The notes under the pieces are model-generated. The model ran no database searches, was not told the DNA's origin, and saw nothing but the letters and a program-made list of their open reading frames with translations. The position numbers and the translations under genes are program-made. From NCBI GenBank assembly GCA_947502835.1, contig CANNBJ010000002.1, positions 310,001 to 374,000 on the forward strand: a stretch of 64,000 nt of DNA, read 5' to 3'. Positions 17,429-27,076 of the stretch are shown piece by piece. Each line of letters opens with the position of its first letter. Position 1 is the first letter of the stretch. Source of the stretch: Bdellovibrionales bacterium (GTDB taxonomy: Bacteria; Bdellovibrionota; UBA1018; CAIMNF01).

Positions 17429-19144
17429 ATGCCTCGAATCCGCCCCTATTTTGCCGCAATTTTCGCATGTTTTCCACTATTTTTCAGTGATTTTGGACAT
17501 GCAAAACCACAGCTGCTCCGGGCTGTCTTTGAGGAGCCGGAGGTGCCGACCAAAAAGGGCAAGAAATCGAAAAAAGTGTTGCCCAAATTGCATCAGGAAT
17601 ACCAATTGCTTGCCCGGGCCAAAGAGGCGGTCGACAAGAAGCTCTCTGTGTCCTCCGTGGATGCGCTTCAAAAAGAGTTGCTTCTTTTGAGATTGAAGTC
17701 CGAGATCAAGCCGCTCGAAAAGGAGTTCGAGGAATTGTTCCATGCACTTGAGATCAAGAAGGGGACATTGCTTGCGAAGCGGAAGATTTGGACTCAGGCT
17801 CTGGCATCGCTTCAAAGAGGGACCTCGGGGTTGAGCACATTCAAGTGGCCCTACTATTGGCGGGAGGAGGCAAGCGAAGGGCTTTTCGGGATCTGCAGCC
17901 GGGATTCCGGGAACAAGGATGAGGCTTGTTTGAGGCTTGCTCGCAGGGTTTTGGATGTTTTTCCCAAGGCTGCAAATGAAACAAAGGTGCTCCGTGATTT
18001 GTCGACCCCCGAGGCTGTGCCGCCCACCGATTACGGAGTGGACCGACTTTCCCAGACCTACTCCGAGAAAATCGAGAAGGATGAGGAGGCGTTCCGGCAG
18101 CTGCTCGACTCGTATCTGAAAGGCTTGGACAGCGATATGATCCGGGAGGTTCGCGAGTTTCAGGAGCTGTATCCAAAGTCGGCCCTTCGCTTCAGGGCGA
18201 ATTTCCTGTTGGCAGAGGTTCTCGCCCGTGGAGGGAACAAGAAGGAGGCTGATGCGATTTATCAAGGCATCGTAGAGCAGATTCCACTCAGTTATTATTC
18301 GATTCTTTCAAGCGAGCGTCTCGGGACGGATCTCAAGGGGCGGGTCTCGGAGGATCCCGTGATGATCGACATTGAAACCCAGGAGTTGAGCCCCCAGGAA
18401 AGAGCATCCCTCGAGCGGGCGGTTGGATTGATGAAGCTCAAAGAGTCGCCGGCCCTGGGAGTGGAGTTTGAGAATTTCTCCAAAGTGAGGAACTACAGCT
18501 CCGACTTCCTGCTCTACCTCATGAAGCTCGCTTCCGCGGGGGGGCAGGATTTGCTGGCCTTCCGCTACGCAAACGAACTCATTCAAAGGAAGTTCACCCG
18601 GATGGCTTCCCGGGAGGTTCTCGAGATTTTGTTTCCGGACGCGTTCCTTTCCGACGTTCAGGTGGAGTCGACCCGCGGAAAACTCGATCCCCTTCTGGTC
18701 CTCAGTCTGATCAAACAGGAGTCGGGCTTCAAGGCGGACGTGATTTCAAGCTCGGGAGCGCTCGGATTGATGCAGCTCATGCCGTTCACGGCCGTGGATG
18801 TTCAGAAGGATTTGAGGCTTTCCACCCTCAAGGACCCTCAAGTGAACATTTCAGTGGGCGTGCGTTATTTTCAAACGCTCATGGAAAAGTATGAGGGAAA
18901 TCCCGCGTTCGCCCTTGCCGCCTATAATGCCGGTCCCCATCGGGTAGCCAAATGGAGAAAAGAGGCGGCGCCCTCTTGGTCCGTTCTTGATTGGGTTGAA
19001 GCGATTCCATTTAAGGAGACCCGGGATTACGTGACCTCGATTCTTCGCAACCGGTACTGGTATCAGGTAAAGAAGGGTTTGACCCCTGTGAAGATCACCG
19101 AACTTAAGGGATTGACCGCCCTTCCCAACGTGGATAAAAATTGA
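17429..19144 (+). CDS. Soluble-type lytic transglycosylase (Slt70-like)
   Basis: This 571-residue exported protein starts MPRIRPYFAAIFACFPLFFS (signal peptide), then a long helical region (about 35-400, TPR-like superhelix as in Slt70) and a C-terminal SLT domain (about 415-545). That domain contains LSLIKQESGFKADVISSSGA with the catalytic Glu in QES, then LGLMQLMPFTA and LAAYNAGPHRVAKWR. It cleaves murein glycan in the periplasm. The TTG at 17411 is less likely. Its stop overlaps the region just before prs. Confidence 0.92.
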   Translation: MPRIRPYFAAIFACFPLFFSDFGHAKPQLLRAVFEEPEVPTKKGKKSKKVLPKLHQEYQLLARAKEAVDKKLSVSSVDALQKELLLLRLKSEIKPLEKEFEELFHALEIKKGTLLAKRKIWTQALASLQRGTSGLSTFKWPYYWREEASEGLFGICSRDSGNKDEACLRLARRVLDVFPKAANETKVLRDLSTPEAVPPTDYGVDRLSQTYSEKIEKDEEAFRQLLDSYLKGLDSDMIREVREFQELYPKSALRFRANFLLAEVLARGGNKKEADAIYQGIVEQIPLSYYSILSSERLGTDLKGRVSEDPVMIDIETQELSPQERASLERAVGLMKLKESPALGVEFENFSKVRNYSSDFLLYLMKLASAGGQDLLAFRYANELIQRKFTRMASREVLEILFPDAFLSDVQVESTRGKLDPLLVLSLIKQESGFKADVISSSGALGLMQLMPFTAVDVQKDLRLSTLKDPQVNISVGVRYFQTLMEKYEGNPAFALAAYNAGPHRVAKWRKEAAPSWSVLDWVEAIPFKETRDYVTSILRNRYWYQVKKGLTPVKITELKGLTALPNVDKN

Positions 19145-19164
19145 GCCGAAGGGTGGGCCGTTCT

Positions 19165-20139
19165 ATGTCCATGCAGCGATTACGCGAGTGGGTTCTTCTT
19201 TCCGGAAGCTCCAATCCCGATCTCTCCCATTTGATTGCGGAACGTCTGGGCCGGCCGCTTGGCAAGGTGGAAATCCGCAGATTCAGTGACGGCGAGATCT
19301 TTGTCGAAATCAAGGAGAATGTCCGGGGACGGGCGGTCTACCTGATCCAAAGCACCTGTGCCCCCGTGAATGATTCCCTGATGGAATTGTTGGTGATGAT
19401 GGACGCCTTGAAGCGCGCCAGTGCAAAAGAGATCAATGTGGTCATCCCGTACTACGGGTATTCAAGACAGGACCGGAAGGTTTCCCCCCGAACCCCGATC
19501 AGTGCGAAACTGACCGCGGATCTGCTGACGGTGGCGGGCGCCACAAGGGTGATTTCGGTCGATTTGCATGCCGGTCAGATCCAAGGGTTTTTCAACATCC
19601 CCTTCGACAACCTGTATGCCATGCCGGAGATCCAGAAATACCTTCAGGACAACATTCCGGAGGTCCGTGATTCGGGAGGGAATCAGATTGTGATCGTGAG
19701 CCCGGACGCGGGAGGGGTGGAGCGTGCGCGGGCCCTTGCAAAACGGCTCGATGCGGGTGTTGCGATCATCGACAAACGGAGGACCGGTCCGAATGTCGCA
19801 AGGGCAATGAATGTGGTGGGAGAGGTGAAGGACAAGGTCGCGATCATTCTTGATGACATGATTGATACCGCGGGGACCCTAACGGAAGCTGCAAATGCCG
19901 TTCTCTCCCATGGGGCCAAGGAAGTGTATGCGGCGGCGTCTCACGGGGTCCTCTCCGGTCCTGCCATCGAGCGGATCCGGAATTCCAAGATCAAAAAAGT
20001 GATCATCACCGATACGATTCCTCTGCGAGAGGATGCGAAGGATTCGGAAAAGTTTGTCCGTGTTTCGGTGGCCGATCTGCTGGCAGAGGCGATTTACCGG
20101 ATTCACCATTATGATTCCGTGAGCTCCCTCTTCACATGA
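19165..20139 (+). CDS. prs: Ribose-phosphate pyrophosphokinase
   Basis: About 324 residues with all class I PRPP synthetase motifs: FSDGEIFVEIKENVRG, PYYGYSRQDRK, VDLHAGQIQGFF, the SPDAGGVERA loop, DKRR and the PRPP-binding VAIILDDMIDTAGTLTEAA. It makes PRPP for nucleotide, His and Trp synthesis. I chose ATG 19165 because GGGTGGG sits about 7 nt upstream. The pth gene follows directly. The usual ribosomal protein L25 gene between prs and pth is absent here. Confidence 0.96.
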   Translation: MSMQRLREWVLLSGSSNPDLSHLIAERLGRPLGKVEIRRFSDGEIFVEIKENVRGRAVYLIQSTCAPVNDSLMELLVMMDALKRASAKEINVVIPYYGYSRQDRKVSPRTPISAKLTADLLTVAGATRVISVDLHAGQIQGFFNIPFDNLYAMPEIQKYLQDNIPEVRDSGGNQIVIVSPDAGGVERARALAKRLDAGVAIIDKRRTGPNVARAMNVVGEVKDKVAIILDDMIDTAGTLTEAANAVLSHGAKEVYAAASHGVLSGPAIERIRNSKIKKVIITDTIPLREDAKDSEKFVRVSVADLLAEAIYRIHHYDSVSSLFT

Positions 20140-20149
20140 GGTGCGAGGG

Positions 20150-20749
20150 ATGAAAATTGTTGTCGGTCTTGGCAATCCCGGATCCCGGTACGAAACCACC
20201 CGCCACAATATCGGATTTCTCTGTCTCGACTACCTCGTTGAACAATGGAAAGCGGATGGGCCGGTAATCAAGAACAAGGCAGAAGTGTATTCGGCCAAGG
20301 TCGAGGGTGAGCCGGTTCTCCTCATTAAACCCCAAACGTTTATGAACCTTTCCGGGCGCTCCGTTGCGCCATTTTTCTCCTTCTACAAATGCGCCCCCGA
20401 AGACCTGATCGTCCTGCATGACGAACTCGACATTTCCCCCTTGGAGATTCGATTCAAGACAGGGGGAAGTGCAGGAGGGCACAACGGGCTCAAGTCGATT
20501 GACGAGTGTTTGGGATCGGAACAGCAGGCGTATCACCGTGTCAGGCTTGGAATCGGTCATCCGCGGAATTTCCAGTCCCGGATGGATGTTGCTGACTATG
20601 TTCTCGGGCAGATCCCGGATTCGGAATGGCAAGGGCTCGAGCCTCTCTTTGAGAAGGCCGAGAAGGGAATTCGGCTCGTTTTCAGCGGAAAAATCGGTGA
20701 AGCCATGAACAAATTCCATGGACGATCCAAGGGATCTCAAGATAAATAG
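20150..20749 (+). CDS. pth: Peptidyl-tRNA hydrolase
   Basis: This 199-residue enzyme has VGLGNPGSRYETTRHNIGF with the catalytic His, KPQTFMNLSGRSV and LHDELDISPLEIRFKTGGSA then GGHNGLKSI, the family hallmarks. It frees tRNA from prematurely released peptidyl-tRNA. GAGG overlapping the prs stop is 8 nt before ATG 20150, which is preferred to GTG 20141. It sits between prs and ychF. Confidence 0.96.
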   Translation: MKIVVGLGNPGSRYETTRHNIGFLCLDYLVEQWKADGPVIKNKAEVYSAKVEGEPVLLIKPQTFMNLSGRSVAPFFSFYKCAPEDLIVLHDELDISPLEIRFKTGGSAGGHNGLKSIDECLGSEQQAYHRVRLGIGHPRNFQSRMDVADYVLGQIPDSEWQGLEPLFEKAEKGIRLVFSGKIGEAMNKFHGRSKGSQDK

Positions 20750-20758
20750 TCAGGATCT

Positions 20759-21859
20759 ATGAGTTTACAATGCGGAATCGTCGGTCTTCCGAACGTCGGA
20801 AAGAGTACTATTTTCAATGCGCTTACCAGTGCCAAGGCTGAAGCTGCAAACTACCCGTTTTGCACCATCGAGCCGAACACGGGAATCGTCAAGGTCCCGG
20901 ATCCCCGTCTGGAGCAAATCACGAAGTACATCCCGCCGCAGAAGCTTGTTCCGGCGATCATGACCTTTGTCGACATCGCAGGGCTTGTTCGGGGCGCTTC
21001 CAAGGGAGAAGGTCTCGGCAATCAGTTCCTCGGGCACATCCGGGAGACAGATGCCATCGCGCATGTGGTTCGATGCTTCAATGATTCCAATATCGTCCAT
21101 GTGGAGGGATCGGTGGATCCGATTCGTGACATTGAGACCATCGACACCGAGCTTGTGCTTTGCGATCTCGAGGCTGTGTTGAAGAAGCTCACCAATTCCC
21201 AAAAACAAGCTCGGGCGGGAGACAAAAAAGCAGCCGCTCTTGTCGGAGTGCTCGAGAGAATCAAGCCCATGCTCGACCAGGGAAAGACGGTACGCGCCTG
21301 CGGTCTCAGCCCTGAGGAAAAAGAGATCGTCTATGAGATGCACTTCCTCACGATCAAACCGGTAATGTACATCGCAAATGTGGATGAAGCTTCCATTTCC
21401 GATCCTTTTGCGAATGAATACGTGAAAAAAGTTGCTGAGCATGCCAAGCGCGAAAATGCCCCTGTGGTCCCGATCTGCGGAAAGATCGAGTCCGAAATTG
21501 CAGAGTTGGCGGAGGAGGATAAAAAAAGCTTCCTGTCAGACCTCGGAATGGAGGAGCCGGGTCTCAATCGGGTGATCCGCGCCGGATATGATTTGCTCGG
21601 TCTGCAGACTTATTTCACGGCCGGAGAGCAGGAAGTCCGTGCATGGACCATCCACAAGGGCTGGAAAGCGCCCCAGGCTGCGGGAGTCATTCATACCGAT
21701 TTTGAACGCGGCTTCATCCGTGCTGAAGTGTTTCACTATGAGGATCTCATGAAACACCACTCCGAGGCCAAGATCCGGGATGCCGGTCTCTTGCGGCTCG
21801 AAGGAAAAGAGTATGTCGTTCAGGACGGCGACATCATGCATTTCCGCTTCAATGTTTGA
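20759..21859 (+). CDS. ychF: Redox-regulated ATPase YchF (OLA1 family)
   Basis: This 366-residue P-loop protein has G1 GIVGLPNVGKSTIFNALT, the YchF-specific YPFCTIEPNTGIVKVPD, FVDIAGLVRGASKGEGLGN, and a C-terminal TGS domain ending VVQDGDIMHFRFNV. It binds ATP in preference to GTP and associates with ribosomes. It has the full family length. It lies 9 nt after pth with AGGA before the ATG, so it is probably cotranscribed. Confidence 0.97.
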   Translation: MSLQCGIVGLPNVGKSTIFNALTSAKAEAANYPFCTIEPNTGIVKVPDPRLEQITKYIPPQKLVPAIMTFVDIAGLVRGASKGEGLGNQFLGHIRETDAIAHVVRCFNDSNIVHVEGSVDPIRDIETIDTELVLCDLEAVLKKLTNSQKQARAGDKKAAALVGVLERIKPMLDQGKTVRACGLSPEEKEIVYEMHFLTIKPVMYIANVDEASISDPFANEYVKKVAEHAKRENAPVVPICGKIESEIAELAEEDKKSFLSDLGMEEPGLNRVIRAGYDLLGLQTYFTAGEQEVRAWTIHKGWKAPQAAGVIHTDFERGFIRAEVFHYEDLMKHHSEAKIRDAGLLRLEGKEYVVQDGDIMHFRFNV

Positions 21860-21870
21860 CCGGATTCGAA

Positions 21871-22311
21871 TCAAAGGGGCGGGTTGTCTCGACGGACCAT
21901 GTGCCAGAATTCGCGCAGAATGTCCTCGGTGGTGACAATTCCCCTGATTTTCCCGGTGAGCTTGGATTCCACGAGCAAGGCCGAGATTTTCTCTTCGATC
22001 AGGATTTGGATCACCTCTTGCAAGGGAGTTCCCAGATCTACGGTGCGGGGAGGCCAACTCATGTACTCTCGAACCTTGCGCTGGGGAGAGAGTACTCTCT
22101 CTGCTTCCCCGTTGACTGTCCTGACCACCATCCCCCGTTGAATGTCCCGTTCGCTGAGCACACCGATCACATCCCCGCGGGAATCCGTAACGGGGAGGTG
22201 CCGGATCCGGCGTTGGAGCATGAGATCGCTCGCTTTTTGAAGGGAGTCTGTCTCTTCAATGCAAAGGGGGTGTTTGGTCATCACTTGTTCCAGTGTTTTC
22301 GTTTGAATCAT
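21871..22311 (-). CDS. Protein with paired CBS domains
   Basis: This 146-residue protein consists of two CBS motifs, VMTKHPLCIEETDSLQKASD through VIGVLSERDIQRG, and YMSWPPRTVDLGTPLQEVIQ through GIVTTEDILREF. CBS pairs sense adenine nucleotides. The partner is unknown. GGAGG lies 6 nt before the ATG. It converges with ychF. Confidence 0.88.
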   Translation of the reverse strand: MIQTKTLEQVMTKHPLCIEETDSLQKASDLMLQRRIRHLPVTDSRGDVIGVLSERDIQRGMVVRTVNGEAERVLSPQRKVREYMSWPPRTVDLGTPLQEVIQILIEEKISALLVESKLTGKIRGIVTTEDILREFWHMVRRDNPPL

Positions 22312-22446
22312 CGGGACCTCCGTTTCGAGTTCCCATCATAGCCCTGCGGGATCTCCGGGAATATGATCTGCGACAGGAATCGCATGAGGATCGTCATGGT
22401 TGGGTCTTGGCACCGGAATTGCTTTGGATTCGATCGAGGAGATTCC

Positions 22447-23103
22447 ATGAAGTACAACCAAGTTCGAATGTTCATTTTGTTTTTCTTGATGTTTTCAATC
22501 CCGGCGGTTGCGCAGGTTCGCGGGCAGGCTGTGATCAGTGAGGGTCAGGATTACCGGGAGCGCACATTGAAGGACCAGAAATGGGGAATTACGCCTCAAA
22601 TGGGGGCTCTGCTGTACGAGGATCAAGGGGGAGCTGCAACAGCGCGGGCTGCTGTGGGTGCTGCGCTCGACCTGAATCTCACCGATCCCATCCTCGGTGA
22701 CGACCCGATGGGGAATTACATCGGACTGAGTCTTTCCGCGATTTATTCACATACTGGCCCTGGAAACGGGAACTTTTTCGGCGCCGCAACCGGCCCCGGA
22801 GGAGGCGCGAATCTGCTCCAGTTGCCACTGGATCTCAAGGTGGGGGGCTATTTCTCGGACACCGTTCGATTCACTGTTCGAGGAGGAGGCAATCTCATCT
22901 ACCGGAGTGATGCGAGTTCCATCAACTTGGGTGCGGGATCCGATTCCCGGAATTCCCTCTGGAAAGTATACCCGAATGTGGGCATGGAAGGTGAATTCAA
23001 GGTAAGCCGGAACATGAGCATCATGGCAAGGCCCGACTTGACCATCACGCCGGGGAAAAACCTCTTTGTTGCTGTGGTGGGGGCTACGTTCCTTGGATTC
23101 TAA
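22447..23103 (+). CDS. Exported beta-barrel-like protein of unknown function
   Basis: This 218-residue protein starts with a signal peptide (MKYNQVRMFILFFLMFSIPAVAQ). The mature part is rich in Gly and alternating hydrophobic strands (MGNYIGLSLSAIYSHTGPG, SDTVRFTVRGGGNLIYR and MSIMARPDLTITPG), ending with FVAVVGATFLGF, a terminal Phe as in outer-membrane barrels. AGGAG lies 6-8 nt before the ATG. The family is not recognised. Confidence 0.7.
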   Translation: MKYNQVRMFILFFLMFSIPAVAQVRGQAVISEGQDYRERTLKDQKWGITPQMGALLYEDQGGAATARAAVGAALDLNLTDPILGDDPMGNYIGLSLSAIYSHTGPGNGNFFGAATGPGGGANLLQLPLDLKVGGYFSDTVRFTVRGGGNLIYRSDASSINLGAGSDSRNSLWKVYPNVGMEGEFKVSRNMSIMARPDLTITPGKNLFVAVVGATFLGF

Positions 23104-23163
23104 GGCCGATCTTGCCCCGACAAAGCTCTTTTCAAGTCGGAGCCTTTCAAGCACACTTCCCCC

Positions 23164-23883
23164 ATGAAGCGAAGAAATCCGGGCCGGTCCTTTTCGAAAA
23201 TCAAAGCTGTTGTTGTCCTTTTGTCTGCGAGTGCCGCAGCAGCGGGGGAGCGCAAGGTGATTGTAGGCGGGGAGTGCAATCTGGAAGTGGAGCCGGATCG
23301 TGGCAGTGTGATTCTGGTGGCGGATGCACAGGCACCCGATGCGAAAGCGGCAATCAAGAGGGCCACTGACCTTCATGAGAGGCTTCGATCAGAGCTAAAG
23401 AAAAGCAAGGTGAAGAATCTCGAGTTGACCCAAGCCGAGTACAATGTGCAAGAGGTGACTGCCTGGGAAAACAACAAGAGTGTTTCGAAGGGATTCCAGT
23501 GCCGGATCGGACTTCGCGCGGTAACTCCCGAGATTTCCGCGCTTGGAGAGGTGCTTGCGATTGCCGGCGATGCCGGAATTCGAAATACGCACTCCCTCCA
23601 GACATATCTGTCGGAGGCCCGAACCCTGGAGCAAAAAAAGACCTGCCTCTCGATTGCCGCGAAGAATGCGAGAGAGAAGGCAAGTGAGCTCGTGAAAGCA
23701 CTCGGAGGAAAGCTGGGAGCGGTGCTTCAGATCGAGGAGCGCACCGCTTCAGGCATGCCGCCGCGACCTTTGATGATGGAAAGTGCTCCGATGATGGCTC
23801 GATCCATGCCGGCTCCTACGATCGAGGCCGCAAAACAGAACATCCACCTTGAGGTCGATGTCACCTTCCAAATTGAGAATTGA
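23164..23883 (+). CDS. SIMPL domain (DUF541) exported protein
   Basis: This 239-residue protein has an N-terminal hydrophobic segment (IKAVVVLLSASAAAAG). The remainder resembles SIMPL/YggE proteins: KVIVGGECNLEVEPDRGSVI near the start, GFQCRIGLRAVTPEISALGE, and AAKNAREKASELVKALGGKLG followed by VDVTFQIEN at the end. A Pro/Met-rich insert (PPRPLMMESAPMMARSMPAP) lies before the last strand. Related periplasmic proteins form oligomers and are tied to oxidative stress, but the mechanism is unknown. It converges with the transporter gene, with 4 nt between stops. Confidence 0.85.
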   Translation: MKRRNPGRSFSKIKAVVVLLSASAAAAGERKVIVGGECNLEVEPDRGSVILVADAQAPDAKAAIKRATDLHERLRSELKKSKVKNLELTQAEYNVQEVTAWENNKSVSKGFQCRIGLRAVTPEISALGEVLAIAGDAGIRNTHSLQTYLSEARTLEQKKTCLSIAAKNAREKASELVKALGGKLGAVLQIEERTASGMPPRPLMMESAPMMARSMPAPTIEAAKQNIHLEVDVTFQIEN

Positions 23884-23887
23884 GGAT

Positions 23888-24781
23888 TCAATTCGACTTG
23901 GAACTCATTCCCACTCCGATCATTGAGATCAAGAGAGAGCAGGCGGCAAGGAGTTGGATCTTCCCAAGGTGCAAATCGAGAAAAATCGAATTGATGGCAA
24001 CTGCTGTGAGCGGGAATGAAAGTTCGAGCAGTGTGGCGCTTGAGGCGCTCACCTTCTTCAGTCCCCGGTAATACAGGTAGACGCCGAAGAAGCCCGGGAT
24101 GATGGCCATGTAGGCAATGCTGCGCAGGACTGTCCACTCGGTCCAAACAAACTCGGCCTCGATTTTGAGGGGAGGACTTTGGCGTACCATCACAAAGAGC
24201 AAAACGAGACCTGTCGAGAAGCGCCAAAACGAGAGTGCAGCGGGGTTCGCGCGCGAGAGCGTTGCCTTTCCGATGACGGTTGAAATTGCCCACAAAACCG
24301 CAGCCAAAAAAGCCAGGACGGCACCATGGTTCGCTTGGCCCAAGAGTGTGGTGAGTCTGATCCCGTCGGGAAAACTGAGGAAAAAAGCACTGATCAATGC
24401 GAGGGCGCCCCAAAGGAAAAACGTTCGGGTGATTTTTTCACCGAGGAAAAGCCAGGAGAGTCCGATCACAATCAGGGGTTGGATCTTCTGAAGGAGAATG
24501 GAGACGCTCGGATTCACAAGGCGGAAGCTTTCCGTAAAGCAGAACGTAGCAAGAACCGACCCGAAAACGCCGATCAGGGCGGCTCCCAGTGTCTGGCTCA
24601 TTCCCATGAAGAAGTCCCGTCTCGCAAACCACATCAACCACAGAAAGCTTGCGATTGTGGCAAAGAGGTGCTCGAAAAAGACAATGGTGAGTGCGGACAG
24701 ATCGTGAAGAAGGGGCTGCCGGAAAAGCGTATCCGTGGCCCAAAGTCCCGCACCTAGGAAGACAAAAAAAGAGTTTCGCAT
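23888..24781 (-). CDS. EamA/DMT-family transporter
   Basis: About 297 residues with ten predicted membrane helices in two EamA halves (second half from VLAFLAAVLWAISTVIGKAT). The drug/metabolite transporter family exports amino acids, metabolites or drugs. The substrate cannot be told from sequence. The ATG at 24781 is preferred to the upstream TTG. The 5' end overlaps the trmFO stop region by 28 bp, so the two are probably cotranscribed. Confidence 0.88.
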   Translation of the reverse strand: MRNSFFVFLGAGLWATDTLFRQPLLHDLSALTIVFFEHLFATIASFLWLMWFARRDFFMGMSQTLGAALIGVFGSVLATFCFTESFRLVNPSVSILLQKIQPLIVIGLSWLFLGEKITRTFFLWGALALISAFFLSFPDGIRLTTLLGQANHGAVLAFLAAVLWAISTVIGKATLSRANPAALSFWRFSTGLVLLFVMVRQSPPLKIEAEFVWTEWTVLRSIAYMAIIPGFFGVYLYYRGLKKVSASSATLLELSFPLTAVAINSIFLDLHLGKIQLLAACSLLISMIGVGMSSKSN

Positions 24782-26097
24782 GAGTCCATCCAAGTCCTGA
24801 AGTGGCGCGGTGCCTGTTTTGAGAGAGTTTCGCGGAGGGCGTCCTTTTTCAAATCCTCGGTTCCCTCGAAAAACTTCGGATCAAACAGGGCGAATTGAAT
24901 GTTGTTCGGTTGATACCGGTCGGGATCCGAAGCCGTCACATGGGAGAGAAGCGCACCCAAGGCCGTATTGGCCGGCGGAGCGGAGTGGGGTCGGTCCTTG
25001 ATCCGCGCATGAATGAACACGGCCGCAAGCATCCCGCAGGCTGCGGATTCAAGGTAACCTTCCACGCCTGTGATCTGCCCTGCAAGGTAGACCCGCGGAT
25101 GCCCTTTCAGCGAGAGATCCGGACGCAGGGCTTTCGGGCCGCACACAAAGGTGTTCCGATGCATGGAGCCCATCCTGAGGAATTCGGCATTCCGAAGCGC
25201 CGGAATCATGCGCAGGGCTTTGGTCTGCGCTCCGTATTTCAAACGGGTCTGGAATCCCACGATATTGTAGGCCGTCTTGGATCGGTTTTCGGGCCTGAGT
25301 TGGACTGCGGCGTGGGGTCTTCTCCCGGTTGCAGGATCCGTGAGTCCAACGGGCTTCATGGGGCCGAAGCGAAGGGAGTCGCGCCCGGTTGCTGCAATTG
25401 CTTCGATCGGCTGACAGCCCTGGAAGTACTTTTCCTTTTCGAAGTTCTTGGTCGGGACCATTTCTCCCGAAAGAATCGCGTCAATGAATGCGTCGTATTC
25501 TTCCTTGGAGAGAGGACAGTTGATGTAGGCTTCCTCTCCACCCTTGTCGTAGCGATTCGCGGTGAAGGCGGAGGACATGTCGATGCTCGATGCCTCGATG
25601 ATCGGAGCGATGGCATCATAAAAATAAAGATCATCCTGTCCGGTGGCCTCCGCAATCCAGGATGCCAGGGAGTCGGAGGTCAAGGGACCTGTGGCAATCA
25701 GTGTGATCTCGCCCGGAGCTTCGAAAGGTTTGGTGATTTCTCCCGCTTCAATGACAATGTTGGGATGGGATTTCAATTTGCCTGTGATGAAGCTCGAGAA
25801 TACATCCCGATCCACTGCGAGAGCCTCTCCTGCCGGAACCTCGGCCATGGTTGCGGCATCGAGGATGAGCGAGCCCACCATCCGCATTTCAGCCTTCATC
25901 ATTCCGGGTGCGGAGACGGGGGACTTGGATTTGAGTGAATTGGAGCAAACCAGTTCGGCGCACTGGCCGGTCTTGTGGGCAGGGGTGGTCTGGTGAGGTC
26001 GCATTTCATGGAGAACGACCCGGACTCCCCGTTCCGCCAAAAACCAGGCGGCTTCGGATCCCGCCAGACCCGCTCCAATAATATGAACCGTTTGCAT
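24754..26097 (-). CDS. trmFO: Folate-dependent tRNA m5U54 methyltransferase TrmFO
   Basis: This 447-residue flavoprotein has the FAD fold VHIIGAGLAGSEAAWFLAER, then LHEMRP, AELVCSNSLKS (conserved Cys) and a C-terminal VYLAGQITGVEGYLESAACG. It makes m5U54 in tRNA using methylenetetrahydrofolate, replacing SAM-dependent TrmA. It is typical of Firmicutes and deltaproteobacterial-type lineages. It is divergent from the XerC-like gene across 26 nt, so their promoters overlap. Confidence 0.96.
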   Translation of the reverse strand: MQTVHIIGAGLAGSEAAWFLAERGVRVVLHEMRPHQTTPAHKTGQCAELVCSNSLKSKSPVSAPGMMKAEMRMVGSLILDAATMAEVPAGEALAVDRDVFSSFITGKLKSHPNIVIEAGEITKPFEAPGEITLIATGPLTSDSLASWIAEATGQDDLYFYDAIAPIIEASSIDMSSAFTANRYDKGGEEAYINCPLSKEEYDAFIDAILSGEMVPTKNFEKEKYFQGCQPIEAIAATGRDSLRFGPMKPVGLTDPATGRRPHAAVQLRPENRSKTAYNIVGFQTRLKYGAQTKALRMIPALRNAEFLRMGSMHRNTFVCGPKALRPDLSLKGHPRVYLAGQITGVEGYLESAACGMLAAVFIHARIKDRPHSAPPANTALGALLSHVTASDPDRYQPNNIQFALFDPKFFEGTEDLKKDALRETLSKQAPRHFRTWMDSCETLFLSS

Positions 26098-26108
26098 TCT
26101 TTTTGAAT

Positions 26109-26114
26109 TAAACT
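26109..26114 (+). promoter_or_regulatory. TAAACT -10 box before the XerC-like gene
   Basis: TAAACT ends 9 nt before the ATG at 26124 and no ribosome site is present. The 26-nt divergent gap to trmFO leaves no room for a longer leader. The -35 is not clear. Confidence 0.35.
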
Positions 26115-26123
26115 AAACAGAGT

Positions 26124-27050
26124 ATGCCAGCAACCGTAAAGGATTGGGTTGATGCATTCCTCGAGTACGGCATCAACGAAAAGAATTGGTCACCGGAAAC
26201 CCATCGGGCCTATCAGGGCGACCTCGGTCAATTCGAGGATCACCTGCGGCGTGAGTTCGAGATTCAGTATGGATCGGATCTCGGGCAGATCCAAGCGGCT
26301 CATTTTCGCTCCTTCACCGCCGAGCTGATGAAACGAAACGAGAACGTTTCCGTTGCGAGGAAAATGAGCGCCCTCCGCAGCTTCTTCAAGTATCTGAAAC
26401 GCAAGGGGGCCATTGAGCGAAACTGGCTTGCATTGATCCCGTCCCCGAAGATGGAGCAAAAACTCCCGACATTCCTCAAGATCGAGGAAATCCTGGAGCT
26501 TTTGCGTGCCCCCGATCGAACCACCTGGACCGGGCTTCGGGATCTTGCCCTCATGGAACTGATGTACGGGTGCGGCCTCCGGGTGAGCGAGGTATCCGGG
26601 CTCAGGAGTGATGCCTTTGAGGCCAAGACCGGTTGGATCAAGGTTCTCGGCAAAGGCCAAAAGGAGAGGTGGTTGCCTCTTCCGGAGACTGTACAGATCG
26701 CCTTGAGAGGCTACCTTCAGGCGCGCCCCGAACCAAGGGATGCCACATGGGTGTTTCTCGGATACCGGGGAACGCCCCTTACCTCACGAGGCATTGCACT
26801 GATTCTCGCGCGCCAGATCTTGAAGGCTGCAACTCTTTCCCCTGAATGGATTGACGGGAATCGTCGGATCTCCCCGCATGCGCTCCGGCATAGCTTTGCA
26901 ACCCATCTCCTGAGTGCGGGTGCGGATCTGAGGAGCATTCAGGAGCTTCTGGGCCACTCAAGGCTCTCCACAACCCAGCGGTACACCCACCTCAATCTCG
27001 GGGAGATCCAAGACTCCTATCTTCGAGCCCACCCTCTTTCAAAAAAGTAA
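26124..27050 (+). CDS. xerC: Tyrosine recombinase XerC/XerD-like
   Basis: This 308-residue protein has an N-terminal SAM-like core-binding domain (about 1-95) and a catalytic domain with Arg in YGCGLRVSEVSGLR, then ISPHALRHSFATHLLSAGAD (HxxR), LLGHSRLSTTQRYTHL (His and nucleophilic Tyr). This matches Xer recombinases that resolve chromosome dimers at dif. There are no phage or integron genes nearby, favouring a housekeeping role. Whether it is XerC or XerD cannot be decided here. Confidence 0.9.
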   Translation: MPATVKDWVDAFLEYGINEKNWSPETHRAYQGDLGQFEDHLRREFEIQYGSDLGQIQAAHFRSFTAELMKRNENVSVARKMSALRSFFKYLKRKGAIERNWLALIPSPKMEQKLPTFLKIEEILELLRAPDRTTWTGLRDLALMELMYGCGLRVSEVSGLRSDAFEAKTGWIKVLGKGQKERWLPLPETVQIALRGYLQARPEPRDATWVFLGYRGTPLTSRGIALILARQILKAATLSPEWIDGNRRISPHALRHSFATHLLSAGADLRSIQELLGHSRLSTTQRYTHLNLGEIQDSYLRAHPLSKK

Positions 27051-27076
27051 AACTTCGTGTCTACTGGTGGCCTCCC

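Noticed and set aside
24895-25938. 347-codon open frame on the plus strand
   Set aside because: Antisense shadow of trmFO.
26124-27050. Tyrosine recombinase as integrase of a mobile element
   Set aside because: No phage, cassette or att-like repeats nearby, and sequence and size fit housekeeping Xer proteins.
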